NCBI GenBank assembly: GCA_039565995.1
Contig: CP154795.1
Location: 744,001-808,000 of the forward strand
Direction: 5' to 3'
From: Propionibacteriaceae bacterium ZF39
GTDB lineage: Bacteria > Actinomycetota > Actinomycetes > Propionibacteriales > Propionibacteriaceae
Length of the DNA: 64,000 nt
Shown: one piece after another, positions 29,801 through 39,575 of the stretch
How positions within the stretch are numbered: position 1 is the stretch's first letter
How the letters are laid out: each line of letters opens with the position of its first letter
Notes under the pieces: generated by a model
What the model was told of the DNA's origin: nothing
Database searches by the model: none
The model's input: only the letters and a program-made list of their open reading frames with translations
Position numbers and translations under genes: made by a program

Positions 29801-30363
29801 AGTCGTATCGATCCTTTCATGTCGGCTGTCGGGCGCTCCCTGGGAGCAGGGGCGGCTGTTCCCAACGCGTACGCCACGTCTGGTCAGCACTTCCCGACAT
29901 GGATGCCTGCACTTCCCGACGCGTACGCCTCGTCCCGCGCCGAAAGTTGCCCACTCTCCGACATCACGGCGACCTCCCTACTTGGGGCCCACGTTCCGAC
30001 CGGGCGCCACGTCGGAACGTGACATCTACGTCGGGACGAGGCCCGAAGCGAGGGAAGTGGTGGGGCAGCGCCCCGCTGGATGCAGTCGTATCGATCCTTT
30101 CATGTCGAGGACGGGCACACCGGGGAGCGGGGCGGCACTTCCCTACGCGTACGCCACCTCTGTCAGCACTTCCCGACATGGATGCCCGTACTTCCCGACG
30201 CGTACCCCACGTCCCGCGCCGAAAGTCGCCCACTCTCCGACATCACGGCGACCTCCCTACGTGGGGCCCACGTTCCGACCGGGCGCCACGTCGGAACGTG
30301 ACATCTACGTCGGGACGAGGCCCGAAGCGAGGGAAGTGGTGGGGCAGCGCCCCGCTGGATGCA
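29801..30363. repeat. Tandem duplication of about 283 bp containing inverted copies C1 and C2 of the dispersed repeat
   Basis: The unit beginning AGTCGTATCGATCCTTTCAT at 29801 recurs at 30084, and both units end with GGGGCAGCGCCCCGCTGGAT. Each carries the dispersed repeat in minus orientation, with perfect hairpins ACGTTCCGAC/GTCGGAACGT at 29991-30020 and 30270-30299. The right halves are nearly identical; the parts after the first 25 bp have diverged. It occupies the region between galE and the S10 operon. Confidence 0.85.
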
Positions 30364-30439
30364 GCACTGACCGAGTAGGCGAAACCAACGCCCCGAAACC
30401 CCCAAATCCCCCAACACGCGCGACCGCGTGGGCCGCAAT

Positions 30440-30469
30440 TTGGCATGGCCGCACTGTTGGGTCTAAGCT
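30440..30469 (+). promoter_or_regulatory. Candidate S10 operon promoter
   Basis: TTGGCA (30440-30445) and TAAGCT (30464-30469) are separated by 18 bp, about 260 nt upstream of rpsJ. The remaining 30364-30731 has no reading frame I trust and would form a long untranslated leader. Confidence 0.4.
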
Positions 30470-30731
30470 TCTCAAGTTGCCTCGACGGGGTCGCTGGGGT
30501 GTGCCGCGGGTTCGCGAATGACAGAAGTCGTTCCGAATCGGCCACCGAACCGGAGATCTCGCCGCGCCGTGCGTGACAGTGCCGGGCATCACCATCAGCA
30601 GGGATCAATTCCTTGCCGAGGTGCGCTCAGAGTACGCGACACGCCCGACCGCGTGGGTCGAGGTCCGGCCCGGCCGGAACCCGTGCGCGGGGCAACAAAC
30701 GGACCAAACAGGGACGAGAGAAGGACGAACT

Positions 30732-31040
30732 GTGGCGGGACAAAAGATCCGCATCAGGCTCAAGGCCTATGACCATGAGGTCATCGACTCTTCCGCTCGC
30801 AAGATCGTCGACACGGTCACGCGGACGGGTGCCAAGGTTGCCGGCCCGGTGCCGCTGCCGACCGAGAAGAACGTGTTCTGTGTGATCCGTTCGCCCCATA
30901 AATACAAGGACAGCCGCGAGCACTTCGAGATGCGTACGCACAAGCGGCTGATCGACATCATCGACCCCACCCCGAAGACCGTTGACTCGCTTATGCGTCT
31001 CGACCTTCCCGCGGGCGTGGATATCGAAATCAAGCTCTGA
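30732..31040 (+). CDS. rpsJ: 30S ribosomal protein S10
   Basis: A 102-residue S10, a head protein of the small subunit and, in other bacteria, the NusE antitermination factor. It begins [19 protein letters not shown] and ends DIEIKL. GTG 30732 is the true start, preceded by AAGGACG; an open frame to 30573 is not homologous. First gene of the S10 operon, 14 bp before rplC. Confidence 0.98.
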   Translation: MAGQKIRIRLKAYDHEVIDSSARKIVDTVTRTGAKVAGPVPLPTEKNVFCVIRSPHKYKDSREHFEMRTHKRLIDIIDPTPKTVDSLMRLDLPAGVDIEIKL

Positions 31041-31054
31041 GGGAGGTAGCACAG

Positions 31055-31726
31055 ATGAGCAACGCGACGAATGAACGCACCGTCAAGGGCATCCTGGGCA
31101 CCAAGCTCGGCATGACCCAGCTCTGGGACGAGAACAACAAGGTCATCCCCGTGACCGTGATCCAGGCCGGCCCGTGTGTCGTGACCCAGGTCCGCACCCC
31201 CGAGGTCGACGGCTACAACGCCGTCCAGCTCGGCTTCGGCGCGATCAAGGCCAAGAAGGTCACCAAGCCGGCCGCTGGTCACTTCGAGAAGGCCGGCGTG
31301 ACCCCGCGCAAGCACCTGGTCGAGCTCCGCACCGCTGACGCGTCGGAATACACGCTGGGCCAGGAAGTCGGCGCCGATGTCTTCGAGGCCGGCGCGATTG
31401 TCGACGTCACCGGCGTGAGCCGGGGCAAGGGCACCGCCGGTGTCATGAAGCGTCATGGCTTCGCCGGTCTGCGCGCCTCCCATGGTGTGCACCGCAAGCA
31501 CCGTGCGCCGGGCTCCATCGGTGGCTGCGCCACCCCGGGCCGCGTGTTCAAGGGCCTGGCGATGGCCGGCCGCATGGGTGTCGACAAGGTCACCGTGCAG
31601 AACCTGGCGATCCACGCGGTTGACGCCGAGCGTGGCCTGATCCTGGTCAAGGGTGCTATCCCCGGCCCCAAGAACGGGCTCGTGGTCGTGCGCACCGCTG
31701 CCAAGAAGGGTGAGAAGAAGGCATGA
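31055..31726 (+). CDS. rplC: 50S ribosomal protein L3
   Basis: A 223-residue L3, which reaches the peptidyl transferase centre. The signature [19 protein letters not shown] and the following [19 protein letters not shown] are intact. GGGAGGT precedes the ATG. The stop overlaps the rplD start as ATGA. Confidence 0.98.
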   Translation: MSNATNERTVKGILGTKLGMTQLWDENNKVIPVTVIQAGPCVVTQVRTPEVDGYNAVQLGFGAIKAKKVTKPAAGHFEKAGVTPRKHLVELRTADASEYTLGQEVGADVFEAGAIVDVTGVSRGKGTAGVMKRHGFAGLRASHGVHRKHRAPGSIGGCATPGRVFKGLAMAGRMGVDKVTVQNLAIHAVDAERGLILVKGAIPGPKNGLVVVRTAAKKGEKKA

Positions 31727-32511
31727 GCAAGGCTTTGAGCGTCGACGTCGTCGACTCCAACGGCAAGAAGGCCGGCAGCGCCGAGCTGCCCGCCGCCCTG
31801 TTCGGTGTCGAGCCGAACATCCCCCTGATCCACCAGGTCGTCGTGGCCCAGCTCGCGGCCGCCCGTCAGGGCACCCACAAGGCCAAGACCCGCGGGGAGG
31901 TCCGCGGTGGCGGTGCGAAGCCGTGGCGCCAGAAGGGCACCGGCCGCGCCCGTCAGGGTTCGCGTCGTGCGCCCCAGTGGACCGGTGGTGGCGTCGTGCA
32001 CGGTCCCGTGCCGCGTGACTACTCCCAGCGGACCCCCAAGAAGATGATCGCTGCCGCCCTGCGCGGTGCGCTCTCCGACCGGGCTGCCGACGGCAACGTC
32101 CACGTGATCAACAATCTCGTCGAGGGCGATGTGCCGTCGACCAAGCAGGCGCTCGCTGCGCTGGCTGCTGTGGCCAAGTCCAACAAGGTCCTGGTCGTGC
32201 TCCACCGCGATGAGGATCTCGCCTGGCTCAGCCTCCGCAACGCGCACAACGTGCACGTGCTGATCGCTGACCAGCTGAACGCCTATGACGTGCTCGTCTC
32301 CGACGAGGTCGTCTTCACCGCCGCTGCGCTGGACTCCTTCGTGTCCGGTCCGGCCAAGGCCTCCTCGGCCAAGGCCACCGAGACCGAGGCCAAGGCGGAG
32401 CCGACCAACGCCGAACTCGCCGCCGCCGAGACCGCTGCGTCCGATGAGGACACCAGCGAGCCGACCAACGCCGAGCTTGCCGCTGACGAGGACCAGGAGG
32501 AGTCGAAGTGA
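31723..32511 (+). CDS. rplD: 50S ribosomal protein L4 with acidic C-terminal extension
   Basis: The first 215 residues are a normal L4, including the loop that enters the exit tunnel ([18 protein letters not shown]). The last 45 or so form an Ala/Glu-rich acidic tail with EPTNAELAA occurring twice, about 24 residues apart. L4 is usually 205-220 residues, so 262 is long. In E. coli L4 represses its own operon; whether that holds here is unknown. It overlaps rplC and rplW by ATGA on each side. Confidence 0.97.
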   Translation: MSKALSVDVVDSNGKKAGSAELPAALFGVEPNIPLIHQVVVAQLAAARQGTHKAKTRGEVRGGGAKPWRQKGTGRARQGSRRAPQWTGGGVVHGPVPRDYSQRTPKKMIAAALRGALSDRAADGNVHVINNLVEGDVPSTKQALAALAAVAKSNKVLVVLHRDEDLAWLSLRNAHNVHVLIADQLNAYDVLVSDEVVFTAAALDSFVSGPAKASSAKATETEAKAEPTNAELAAAETAASDEDTSEPTNAELAADEDQEESK

Positions 32512-32819
32512 GCGACGCCCTGAAGATCCGCGACCACCGCGACATCCTGCTCGCGCCGGTCGTGTCCGAGAAGTCGTACGGGCTGCTGGACCAGAACAAG
32601 TACACGTTCCTGGTTGCCAAGAGCGCGAACAAGACCGAGGTCAAGATCGCCGTCGAGACGATCTTCGATGTCAAGGTCACCAACGTGAACACCGTGAACC
32701 GTGTCGGCAAGACCCGGCGTACGCGTGCGGGCCTGGGCAAGCGCCCGGACACCAAGCGCGCCATCGTCACGATCGCCGACGGCCAGCGCATCGACATCTT
32801 CGCCGGTCCGGCGTCCTGA
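32508..32819 (+). CDS. rplW: 50S ribosomal protein L23
   Basis: A 103-residue L23, located at the tunnel exit, where it is a docking site for trigger factor and SRP. It has [16 protein letters not shown] and the [18 protein letters not shown] region. The start overlaps the rplD stop (ATGA). Confidence 0.97.
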   Translation: MSDALKIRDHRDILLAPVVSEKSYGLLDQNKYTFLVAKSANKTEVKIAVETIFDVKVTNVNTVNRVGKTRRTRAGLGKRPDTKRAIVTIADGQRIDIFAGPAS

Positions 32820-32851
32820 GCGCCGGACTGAGCTGAGAGGAACAACCACTC

Positions 32852-33688
32852 ATGGGTATCCGTAAGTACAAGCCGACAACCCCGGGTCGTCGCGGCTCGT
32901 CGGTTGCCGACTTCGCCGAGATCACTCGGTCGACCCCGGAGAAGTCGCTGCTGGCTCCGAAGCCGAAGACCGGTGGTCGCAACAACTCCGGTCGCATCAC
33001 CACCCGTCACATCGGTGGTGGGCACAAGCAGGCGTACCGCATCGTCGACTTCAAGCGCTATGACAAGGACGGCGTGCCGGCCAAGGTCGCTCACATCGAG
33101 TACGACCCGAACCGCACCGCCCGTCTCGCGCTGCTCCACTACGCCGATGGCGAGAAGCGCTACATCATCGCCCCGCAGAACCTGAAGCAGGGCATGACGG
33201 TCGAGGCCGGCGAAGGCGCGGACATCAAGCCGGGCAACAACCTGGCGCTCCGCAACATCCCGGTCGGCACCACGGTGCACGCCGTTGAGCTCCGCCCCGG
33301 TGGCGGTGCCAAGATGGGCCGCTCCGCCGGTGCGTCGATCCAGCTCGTCGCTCGTGAGGGCAAGATGGCGACCCTGCGCATGCCTTCGGGCGAAATGCGC
33401 ATGGTGGACGTCCGCTGCCGCGCGACCGTGGGCGAGGTCGGCAACGCCGAGCAGTCCAACATCAACTGGGGCAAGGCCGGCCGCAACCGCTGGAAGGGCA
33501 AGCGCCCGACCGTCCGCGGTGTCGTGATGAACCCGGTCGACCACCCGCACGGTGGTGGCGAGGGCAAGACCTCCGGTGGCCGTCACCCGGTGTCGCCGTG
33601 GGGCAAGCCCGAGGGGCGTACCCGCGACAAGAACAAGGCGAGCAACCGTCTGATCGTCCGCCGTCGCAAGACCGGCAAGAAGCGCTGA
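32852..33688 (+). CDS. rplB: 50S ribosomal protein L2
   Basis: A 278-residue L2, needed for subunit association and peptidyl transferase function. [14 protein letters not shown] starts the protein; the conserved [20 protein letters not shown] near the C-terminus contains the histidine important for activity. AGAGGAA precedes the ATG, 32 bp after rplW. Confidence 0.98.
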   Translation: MGIRKYKPTTPGRRGSSVADFAEITRSTPEKSLLAPKPKTGGRNNSGRITTRHIGGGHKQAYRIVDFKRYDKDGVPAKVAHIEYDPNRTARLALLHYADGEKRYIIAPQNLKQGMTVEAGEGADIKPGNNLALRNIPVGTTVHAVELRPGGGAKMGRSAGASIQLVAREGKMATLRMPSGEMRMVDVRCRATVGEVGNAEQSNINWGKAGRNRWKGKRPTVRGVVMNPVDHPHGGGEGKTSGGRHPVSPWGKPEGRTRDKNKASNRLIVRRRKTGKKR

Positions 33689-33706
33689 TCGGGAGTCTGA
33701 GGAAAC

Positions 33707-33994
33707 ATGCCACGCAGCCTTAAGAAGGGTCCCTTCATCGACGACCACCTCCTCAAGAAGGTGGAAGTGCAGATGGAAAAGGGCACCAAGAACGCCGTCA
33801 TCAAGACCTGGTCGCGCCGCTCGATGATCATCCCCGACATGATCGGGCTGACCATCGCCGTGCACGACGGTCGCAAGCATGTGCCGGTCTTCATCACCGA
33901 CGCCATGGTTGGTCACAAGCTGGGCGAGTTTGCGCCCACGCGGACCTTCAAGGGCCACGTGAAGGAAGACCGCAAGTCCAAGCGCGGACGCTGA
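33707..33994 (+). CDS. rpsS: 30S ribosomal protein S19
   Basis: A 95-residue S19 in the small-subunit head. It starts [15 protein letters not shown] and contains [17 protein letters not shown] and [22 protein letters not shown] lies 4 nt before the ATG. It sits between rplB and rplV with short spacers. Confidence 0.98.
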   Translation: MPRSLKKGPFIDDHLLKKVEVQMEKGTKNAVIKTWSRRSMIIPDMIGLTIAVHDGRKHVPVFITDAMVGHKLGEFAPTRTFKGHVKEDRKSKRGR

Positions 33995-34013
33995 GGATAG
34001 GAACGAACTACTG

Positions 34014-34454
34014 ATGAGCACTGAAGAGAAGGCACGGCCCAGCCGCCGCGCCGCCCTGCTCGGGGATCGTCCTGGCTCGTACGCCATCGCCCGCCACGTG
34101 CGGATGTCGCCGACCAAGGTCCGTCGCGTCGTCGATGTCGTTCGCGGCATGGACGTCAACGACGCCCTGGACGTGCTGAAATACGCCCCCCAGGCGGCCT
34201 CCGAGCCCGTTTACAAGCTGGTTGCCTCGGCGACCGCCAATGCCCAGAACACCGACAACCTGCGCGCCGATGACCTGTTCATCTCGCAGGTGTTCGTGGA
34301 CGAGGGCATGACCATGCGCCGCATCCGGCCGCGGGCCAAGGGCTCCGCGTCCCGCATCATGAAGCGCTCCAGCCACATCACCGTTGTGGTCGAGCCGCGC
34401 GAGGCCCGCGACGCAGCCAAGAAGTCCCGCAAGAACGCCGAGAAGGAGGCCTGA
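34014..34454 (+). CDS. rplV: 50S ribosomal protein L22
   Basis: A 146-residue L22 lining the exit tunnel. The N-terminal 25 residues are an extension; the conserved core runs from [16 protein letters not shown] to [15 protein letters not shown], the tunnel hairpin associated with macrolide sensitivity in other bacteria. A basic Lys/Ala tail follows. AGGA lies upstream of the ATG. Confidence 0.97.
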   Translation: MSTEEKARPSRRAALLGDRPGSYAIARHVRMSPTKVRRVVDVVRGMDVNDALDVLKYAPQAASEPVYKLVASATANAQNTDNLRADDLFISQVFVDEGMTMRRIRPRAKGSASRIMKRSSHITVVVEPREARDAAKKSRKNAEKEA

Positions 34455-34456
34455 GC

Positions 34457-35290
34457 ATGGGGCAGAAAATCAATCCCAATGGCTTCCGCCTGGGTGTGAC
34501 CACCGACCACAAGACGCGTTGGTATGCCGACAAGACCTACAAGGACTTCCTCGGCGAGGACATCAAGATCCGGGAATACCTCACCTCCAAGCTGGAGCGT
34601 GCGGGCATTTCCTCGGTCGAGATCGAGCGTCGCTCGGAGCGCGTGACCATCTATCTGTACGCCGCCCGCCCGGGCATCGTCATCGGCCGCAACGGCGCCG
34701 AGGCGGAGCGCGTGCGCGGCGAGCTCGAGAAGCTCACCGGCAAGCAGGTCCAGCTGAACATCCTCGAGGTCAAGAACCCCGAGATCGATGCCCAGCTGGT
34801 GGCCCAGGGTGTCGCCGAGCAGCTCGGCCAGCGTGTCGCGTTCCGTCGCGCCATGCGCAAGGCCCAGCAGACCGCCATGCGCGCCGGCGCCAAGGGCATC
34901 CGGATCAAGTGCTCCGGCCGTCTCGGTGGTGCCGAAATGTCGCGTGCCGAGTTCTATCGCGAGGGTCGCGTCCCGCTGCACACGCTGCGTGCGGACATCG
35001 ACTACGGCTTCTTCGAGGCCCGCACCACCTTCGGCCGCATCGGCGTGAAGGTGTGGATCTACAAGGGTGACGTTTCGGGTACGCGCGCCGAGCGCGCCGC
35101 CCAGAAGGCCGCTCGCAACAACGCCCCCGGTGGCCGTGGTGGCCGTCCGGCCCGTGGCGGCCGTCCCGGCCGTGGCGATCGTCCCGAGCGCGGCGGTCGC
35201 CGTCGTGAGGGTGGCCGTCCCGAGGGCAACGACAACGCCGCCCAGGCTCCGGCTGAGGCTGCGTCCGCTACCGAGACCGCGGGAGCCTGA
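34457..35290 (+). CDS. rpsC: 30S ribosomal protein S3 with Arg/Gly-rich tail
   Basis: A 277-residue S3 at the mRNA entry channel. It starts [15 protein letters not shown]; the KH domain ([15 protein letters not shown]) and the C-terminal domain ([18 protein letters not shown]) are standard. The last 50 residues are a repetitive Arg/Gly/Pro tail ([16 protein letters not shown]) followed by an Ala/Glu end. AAGGAGG lies before the ATG, which follows rplV by 2 bp. Confidence 0.97.
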   Translation: MGQKINPNGFRLGVTTDHKTRWYADKTYKDFLGEDIKIREYLTSKLERAGISSVEIERRSERVTIYLYAARPGIVIGRNGAEAERVRGELEKLTGKQVQLNILEVKNPEIDAQLVAQGVAEQLGQRVAFRRAMRKAQQTAMRAGAKGIRIKCSGRLGGAEMSRAEFYREGRVPLHTLRADIDYGFFEARTTFGRIGVKVWIYKGDVSGTRAERAAQKAARNNAPGGRGGRPARGGRPGRGDRPERGGRRREGGRPEGNDNAAQAPAEAASATETAGA

Positions 35291-35292
35291 TC

Positions 35293-35712
35293 ATGCTGAT
35301 TCCCCGTCGTGTGAAGTTCCGCAAGCAGCACCACCCGAAGCGCTCCGGCCTGTCCAAGGGTGGCAACGAGCTTGCGTTCGGTGATTTCGGCATCCAGGCG
35401 CTGGAGTCGGCGTACGTCACCAACCGTCAGATCGAGTCCGCGCGTATCGCCATGACTCGTCACATCAAGCGAGGTGGAAAGGTGTGGATCAACATCTACC
35501 CCGACCGCCCGCTGACCAAGAAGCCGGCCGAAACCCGCATGGGTTCCGGCAAGGGTTCCCCCGAGTGGTGGGTCGCCAACATCAAGCCCGGACGCGTCAT
35601 GTTCGAGCTCTCCGGTGTGCAGGAAGACGTGGCCCGCGAGGCCATGCGCCTGGCGATCCACAAGTTGCCGATGAAGGCACGCTTCATCAAGCGTGAAGGT
35701 GGTGATATCTGA
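35293..35712 (+). CDS. rplP: 50S ribosomal protein L16
   Basis: A 139-residue L16 that contacts the A-site tRNA. It has [33 protein letters not shown] and [18 protein letters not shown]. Its TGA shares a base with the rpmC ATG (TGATG). Confidence 0.98.
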   Translation: MLIPRRVKFRKQHHPKRSGLSKGGNELAFGDFGIQALESAYVTNRQIESARIAMTRHIKRGGKVWINIYPDRPLTKKPAETRMGSGKGSPEWWVANIKPGRVMFELSGVQEDVAREAMRLAIHKLPMKARFIKREGGDI

Positions 35713-35966
35713 TGGCAACGAAGTCTGCTACCGCCGCCGACCTGCGCGGCATGAGCCGCGATGCCCTCAATGCCAAGGTCAGCGAGCTGAAGGAAGAGCT
35801 GTTCACGCTGCGCTTCCAGGCCGCCACCGGCCAGCTTGAGACCCAGGGTCGCCTGCGCAACGTCCGCAAGGACATCGCGCGGATCTACACCGTGCTGCAG
35901 GAGCGCAACCTGGGGATCGTGCCCGAGCCCGAGGCTGCTGAGAAGTCCGAAGAGAAGAAGGCCTGA
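35712..35966 (+). CDS. rpmC: 50S ribosomal protein L29
   Basis: An 84-residue L29, a helical protein near the tunnel exit. The core [19 protein letters not shown] and [19 protein letters not shown] is typical; short N- and C-terminal extensions make it slightly long. Coupled to rplP. Confidence 0.96.
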   Translation: MATKSATAADLRGMSRDALNAKVSELKEELFTLRFQAATGQLETQGRLRNVRKDIARIYTVLQERNLGIVPEPEAAEKSEEKKA

Positions 35967-35968
35967 TC

Positions 35969-36271
35969 ATGAGCGAAACCACTGAGAACGTGGATCAGAA
36001 GGCCACCGAGGAGGGGACCGAGCGCTCTGCGCGCAAGGTCCGGACCGGCATGGTCGTCAGCGACAAGATGGACAAGACCATCGTCGTCGCCGTCGAGGAC
36101 CGCGTGAAGCACCGCCTCTATGGCAAGGTCATGCGCCGTACCATCCGCCTCAAGGCCCACGACGAGAACAACGAAGCCGGCACCGGCGACCGCGTGCGTG
36201 TCATGGAGACCCGCCCGCTGTCCGCCACCAAGCGCTGGCGTCTCCTTGAGATCGTCGAGAAGGCGAAGTAA
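35969..36271 (+). CDS. rpsQ: 30S ribosomal protein S17
   Basis: A 100-residue S17 with an acidic N-terminal extension of about 22 residues before the core [19 protein letters not shown]. The conserved end [20 protein letters not shown] is present. It is the last gene of this operon; a terminator follows and rplN is not present, so the operon is broken after S17. Confidence 0.97.
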   Translation: MSETTENVDQKATEEGTERSARKVRTGMVVSDKMDKTIVVAVEDRVKHRLYGKVMRRTIRLKAHDENNEAGTGDRVRVMETRPLSATKRWRLLEIVEKAK

Positions 36272-36316
36272 TCCGCCTTTACTATTGAGCCGCCGGTCCA
36301 CAAGACCGGCACAAGC

Positions 36317-36360
36317 AGAAGCGCCGTCACCCAGGTAACCCCCAAGGTGGCGGTGCTTCT
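36317..36360 (+). terminator. Terminator of the S10 operon
   Basis: AGAAGCGCCGTCACC and GGTGGCGGTGCTTCT pair over 15 positions with two G-U pairs, followed by GTGTTAATT, 46 bp after rpsQ. Confidence 0.8.
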
Positions 36361-36548
36361 GTGTTAATTGCCCGGCTCCGCCGGGCGATCGCGGCCCCGG
36401 TCCCGGAGATCGGGTGCTCTTCGTCGCCGCTCTCAACGGCGCCTGGTCCCCAGTGATTCTCTCGTTTGTGCCCCGGGCGCCGTTTCGCTCGGCTCCTGTA
36501 TCGCACCCGGGGACCGGCTCCGCCAGACGTCGCTGCCGCGATCTTCCC

Positions 36549-36755
36549 GACGTGTACGCCACCTCGCGACATTGGTTCCTCCTCACGACATGGCGCACGG
36601 TCGGAATGAGGGCGCCATGTTGGATCGAGTCGTTCACGTCGGGAGGTGAGCGACATTCGGCGCGGGACCTGGCGTACATGTAGGGAAGTCGGAGCATTCA
36701 CGTCGCGAGGTGCAGGCGCCGGGGGCCGCAGGCGGCGTACGTGTCGGGAAGTCCG
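36549..36755 (+). repeat. Dispersed composite repeat, copy D
   Basis: This copy runs CGTGTACGCCACCTCGCGAC, CATGGCGCACGGTCGG, GTCGGGAGGTGAGCGACATT, CGGCGCGGGACCTGGCGTAC, GGGAAGTCGGAGCATTCACG and GTCGCGAGGTGC, then a further GTGTCGGGAAGTCCGACG unit. It is a direct repeat of copy E with a 420-bp offset and about 90 percent identity by eye over 160 bp. The module-1 hairpin is lost on its left arm. Confidence 0.75.
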
Positions 36756-36830
36756 ACGTAAGGGCGGGAATGTGGGTGCGAGCGGGGAGGTCCCCGTCGA
36801 AATTCTCGCTGTCACCATGTCAACTTCGGC

Positions 36831-36873
36831 GTGCTAGGTAAGTGCCCTGTCCCGTGGGGCACTTACCTAGCAC
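36831..36873. repeat. Perfect 17-bp inverted repeat
   Basis: GTGCTAGGTAAGTGCCC (36831-36847) and GGGCACTTACCTAGCAC (36857-36873) are perfect reverse complements around a 9-nt spacer TGTCCCGTG. It lies between repeat copies D and E, with no gene nearby and no T-run. It could be a strong bidirectional terminator, the fused ends of a lost insertion sequence, or a recombination site. Confidence 0.7.
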
Positions 36874-36968
36874 TGCCGATCGGACTCCTCGGGCTGGTGA
36901 GCCCTCAACCCGGAATCCACTTCCCAGCCCCCGCATCCACTTCCCTCGCTGAGATCCGATCACGATCC

Positions 36969-37140
36969 GACGTGTACGCCACCTCGCGACATGCGTCCTC
37001 CTCACGACGTGGCGCACGGTCGGAATGAGGGCGTCATGTCGGATCGTGGCGTTGACGTCGGGAGGTGAGCGACATTCGGCGCGGGAGCTGGCGTACATGT
37101 CGGGAAGTCCGAGCATTCACGTCGCGAAGTGCGGCCCAGG
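36969..37140 (+). repeat. Dispersed composite repeat, copy E
   Basis: Near-identical to copy D: CGTGTACGCCACCTCGCGAC at 36971, ACGTGGCGCACGGTCGG, GTCGGGAGGTGAGCGACATT, CGGCGCGGGAGCTGGCGTAC, ATGTCGGGAAGTCCGAGCAT, CACGTCGCGAAGTGC. It ends about 95 bp upstream of pheA. The stretch 36361-36548 between the terminator and copy D, and 36756-36830, hold nothing else I can identify. Confidence 0.75.
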
Positions 37141-37233
37141 CGTACGCCCACCCGACGGGGATGGACGACCCGCACGGCAAGGCGCACACGCAATATCCTC
37201 AGAACTCCGCGCCGCACGACCTGGAGATCGACG

Positions 37234-38154
37234 ATGACCAACGCCTATGGCTACCTCGGCCCCGCCGGAACGTTCTGTCACGAGGCGTTGCTCACGGTTC
37301 CGGACCTCCCGGGCCACCTGCGGCCATACCCGTCGGTGGTGGCCGCGCTCGACGCTGTGCGCAAGGACCAGATCGACGCCGCGCTCGTGCCGATCGAGAA
37401 CAACATCGAGGGCGGCGTATCCGCAACGCTCGACAACCTCACCTACGGCGAGACCCTGATGATCCGCTCCGAGGTGCTCCTCCCGGTGGAGTTCAACCTC
37501 TATGTGCGCCCCGGCACCGCGCTCTCCGACGTCACCCGGATCGTGACGCACCCGCATGCGTACGCCCAGTGCCGCGAGTGGGTGCAGACCAACCTCCCCG
37601 GCGCGACGGTGTCCGAGGGCGGCTCTACCGCCGCCGGTGCCGCCGAGATCGCCGATCCCAACTCCCGCTATCACGCCACGATCTGCTCCCAGGCCGCGGG
37701 CGAGCTCCACGACCTCGAGGCCGTCGCCACCGCGATCGCCGACAACAAGCAGGCGGTCACGCGCTTCATCCTGGTGACCAAGCCGGGCCCGCCGCCGGAG
37801 CGTACCGGCGCCGACAAGACCACCCTCGTCGTCTTCCTCCGCGATGACGAGGCCGGCGCGCTGCTGCGCATGCTCGAGCAGTTCGCCTCTCGCGGCGTCA
37901 ACCTGTCGCGGATCGAGTCGCGGCCGTCGCGATTGGTACGCGGGCACTACAGCTTCTCGATCGACGCCGAGGGCCACATCAACGACCATCGCGTCGCAGG
38001 CGCGCTCAAGGGCCTCAAGCGCACGTCGCGCGATGTGATCTTCCTCGGCTCCTACCCCCGGGCCAACGGCTTCCGCCCGCAGGTGCCCGAGGGCCAGTCC
38101 GACGATTCCTACCACGCGGCCGAGGCCTGGCTGAAGGATCTGCGCCAGCGCTGA
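37234..38154 (+). CDS. pheA: Prephenate dehydratase
   Basis: A 306-residue monofunctional enzyme that converts prephenate to phenylpyruvate in phenylalanine synthesis. The N-terminal catalytic domain has YLGPAGTFCHEALL, PIENNIEGGV and the catalytic TRF motif in KQAVTRFILV. The C-terminal ACT domain (LLRMLEQFASRGVNLSRIES, then RP) binds phenylalanine for feedback inhibition. ATG 37234 has GGAG upstream. No chorismate mutase domain is fused. Confidence 0.95.
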   Translation: MTNAYGYLGPAGTFCHEALLTVPDLPGHLRPYPSVVAALDAVRKDQIDAALVPIENNIEGGVSATLDNLTYGETLMIRSEVLLPVEFNLYVRPGTALSDVTRIVTHPHAYAQCREWVQTNLPGATVSEGGSTAAGAAEIADPNSRYHATICSQAAGELHDLEAVATAIADNKQAVTRFILVTKPGPPPERTGADKTTLVVFLRDDEAGALLRMLEQFASRGVNLSRIESRPSRLVRGHYSFSIDAEGHINDHRVAGALKGLKRTSRDVIFLGSYPRANGFRPQVPEGQSDDSYHAAEAWLKDLRQR

Positions 38155-38167
38155 GCCGAGTCACCGG

Positions 38168-38199
38168 CCCAGCGCTGACACACAGCCCTCAGCGCTGGG
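38168..38199. terminator. Bidirectional terminator between pheA and the MHS transporter
   Basis: CCCAGCGCTGA and TCAGCGCTGGG form a perfect 11-bp stem with a 10-nt loop. It starts 14 bp after pheA and covers the stop codon of the convergent transporter gene. Confidence 0.65.
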
Positions 38200-39463
38200 C
38201 GAAGACCTTCCGGGCGACGATGACGGCGATGAGCGACAGCAGGCACAGCGCCGAGTAATAGAACCCCGGCACGGTCAGCACGTTCGTCACACCGACGAGC
38301 CACGACAGGATGAGCGGCGCGAAACCACCGAAGATGGCGACGCCGAAGGCGTACGAGATCGTCATGCCCGACCCGCGCACGACCGTCGGGAAGAAGTCGG
38401 ACAGCAGAGCCGGCATCGGTGCGAAATAGAAGCACATGAAGATGCCGACGATGATCTCGCAGATGGTGAGCATCAGGATCGACGGGTTGTTCGTCAGCAG
38501 CAGGAAGATCGGCGGTCCGGCAATCACGCCGGCGATCGCGGCCGGGATCATGATCGTGGTGGGGCCGACCTTGTCCGCGAGCATGCCCACGAACGGGGAG
38601 CCGACCAGCGTGATCACGCCGGCGACGACCGCGCCGGGGAAGGCCGCCCACGCCGGCAGGTGCAGGTTGCGCACGGCGAACTGCGGGAGGTAGGTGATCA
38701 GATACACCGAGATGGTCGCCATGGCGATGATGAGGAAGGCGGTCGCGAGGCGGCCGAGATGGTGCGAGAGGAGGGTACGCACCGGCGACTTCTCCGGCGT
38801 CACGGCCTCGAACTCGGGGGTGTCGGTCATCTTGGAGCGGATGTACCAGCCCACGGGCCCGATCAGCAGGCCGATGGCGAACGCCAGGCGCCAGCCCCAG
38901 CTCTGCAGCGCCTCGGTCGAGAGCGTGGAGGTCAGCAGCCAGGAAATGCCGGCCGCCATGAACATGGCGACACCCTGGGTCGCGACCTGCCACGAGGCAT
39001 AGAAGCCCTTCCCGCGCTTGGCGTTCTCGGTCAGGAACGCCGTGGCCGAACCGAACTCACCGCCCGCGGAAATGCCCTGGATGATGCGGGCGATGGCGAG
39101 GATCACGGCAGCCCAGATGCCGAGGACGCTCGCACCCGGGAGGACGACGATGATGAAGACACCCAACGTCATCAGCAGGATGGTGAGGCTGAGCGCGGCC
39201 TTGCGACCATGCCGGTCTGAGTAGTTGCCGATCAGCACGGCACCCAGCGGGCGCACCACGAACGTGATGCCGAAGGTCGCCCAGGTCATCAGGGTGCTGG
39301 CCAGGCTGGTGCCCGGATAGAAGACGGCGGTGATCGTGCTGGCCATGAAGCCGAAGAGCACGATGTCGTACCACTCCAGGGCATTGCCCAGTGATGCGGC
39401 TACGACAGCCTTCCGAGCCCGAGCGCGCTCGGCCGGGGTCTCGGTGAGAGTTGAGGTGGACAT
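38189..39463 (-). CDS. MFS transporter, metabolite:H+ symporter (MHS) family
   Basis: A 424-residue, 12-TM protein of the MHS group, which includes ProP- and shikimate/citrate-type symporters. LGNALEWYDIVLFGFMAS at the first helix, RPLGAVLIGNYSDRHGRKAA (motif A) and RIIQGISAGGEFGSATAFL are group signatures. It should import a small organic acid or osmolyte with protons; the substrate is unknown. The gene stands alone, starting at ATG 39463. Confidence 0.9.
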   Translation of the reverse strand: MSTSTLTETPAERARARKAVVAASLGNALEWYDIVLFGFMASTITAVFYPGTSLASTLMTWATFGITFVVRPLGAVLIGNYSDRHGRKAALSLTILLMTLGVFIIVVLPGASVLGIWAAVILAIARIIQGISAGGEFGSATAFLTENAKRGKGFYASWQVATQGVAMFMAAGISWLLTSTLSTEALQSWGWRLAFAIGLLIGPVGWYIRSKMTDTPEFEAVTPEKSPVRTLLSHHLGRLATAFLIIAMATISVYLITYLPQFAVRNLHLPAWAAFPGAVVAGVITLVGSPFVGMLADKVGPTTIMIPAAIAGVIAGPPIFLLLTNNPSILMLTICEIIVGIFMCFYFAPMPALLSDFFPTVVRGSGMTISYAFGVAIFGGFAPLILSWLVGVTNVLTVPGFYYSALCLLSLIAVIVARKVFAQR

Positions 39464-39575
39464 CGGAGATCCTTCGCGATTGGGGGTCGGACTGTTCGCC
39501 GCCTACATCTCGAGCAACTCAGCGCAGCGCGCAGTCCATCACGGATATCTATATCTCCATTCTTCACGCCCATGG

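Noticed and set aside
28972-30378. A 468-codon plus-strand frame running from galE into the tandem repeats
   Set aside because: Its first half is antisense to galE and its second half translates the non-coding duplication; internal repetition is copied from the DNA repeat.
36361-36830. Short frames between the S10 terminator and the palindrome as small genes
   Set aside because: They consist of translated dispersed-repeat sequence, lack ribosome-binding sites and differ in frame between near-identical repeat copies.
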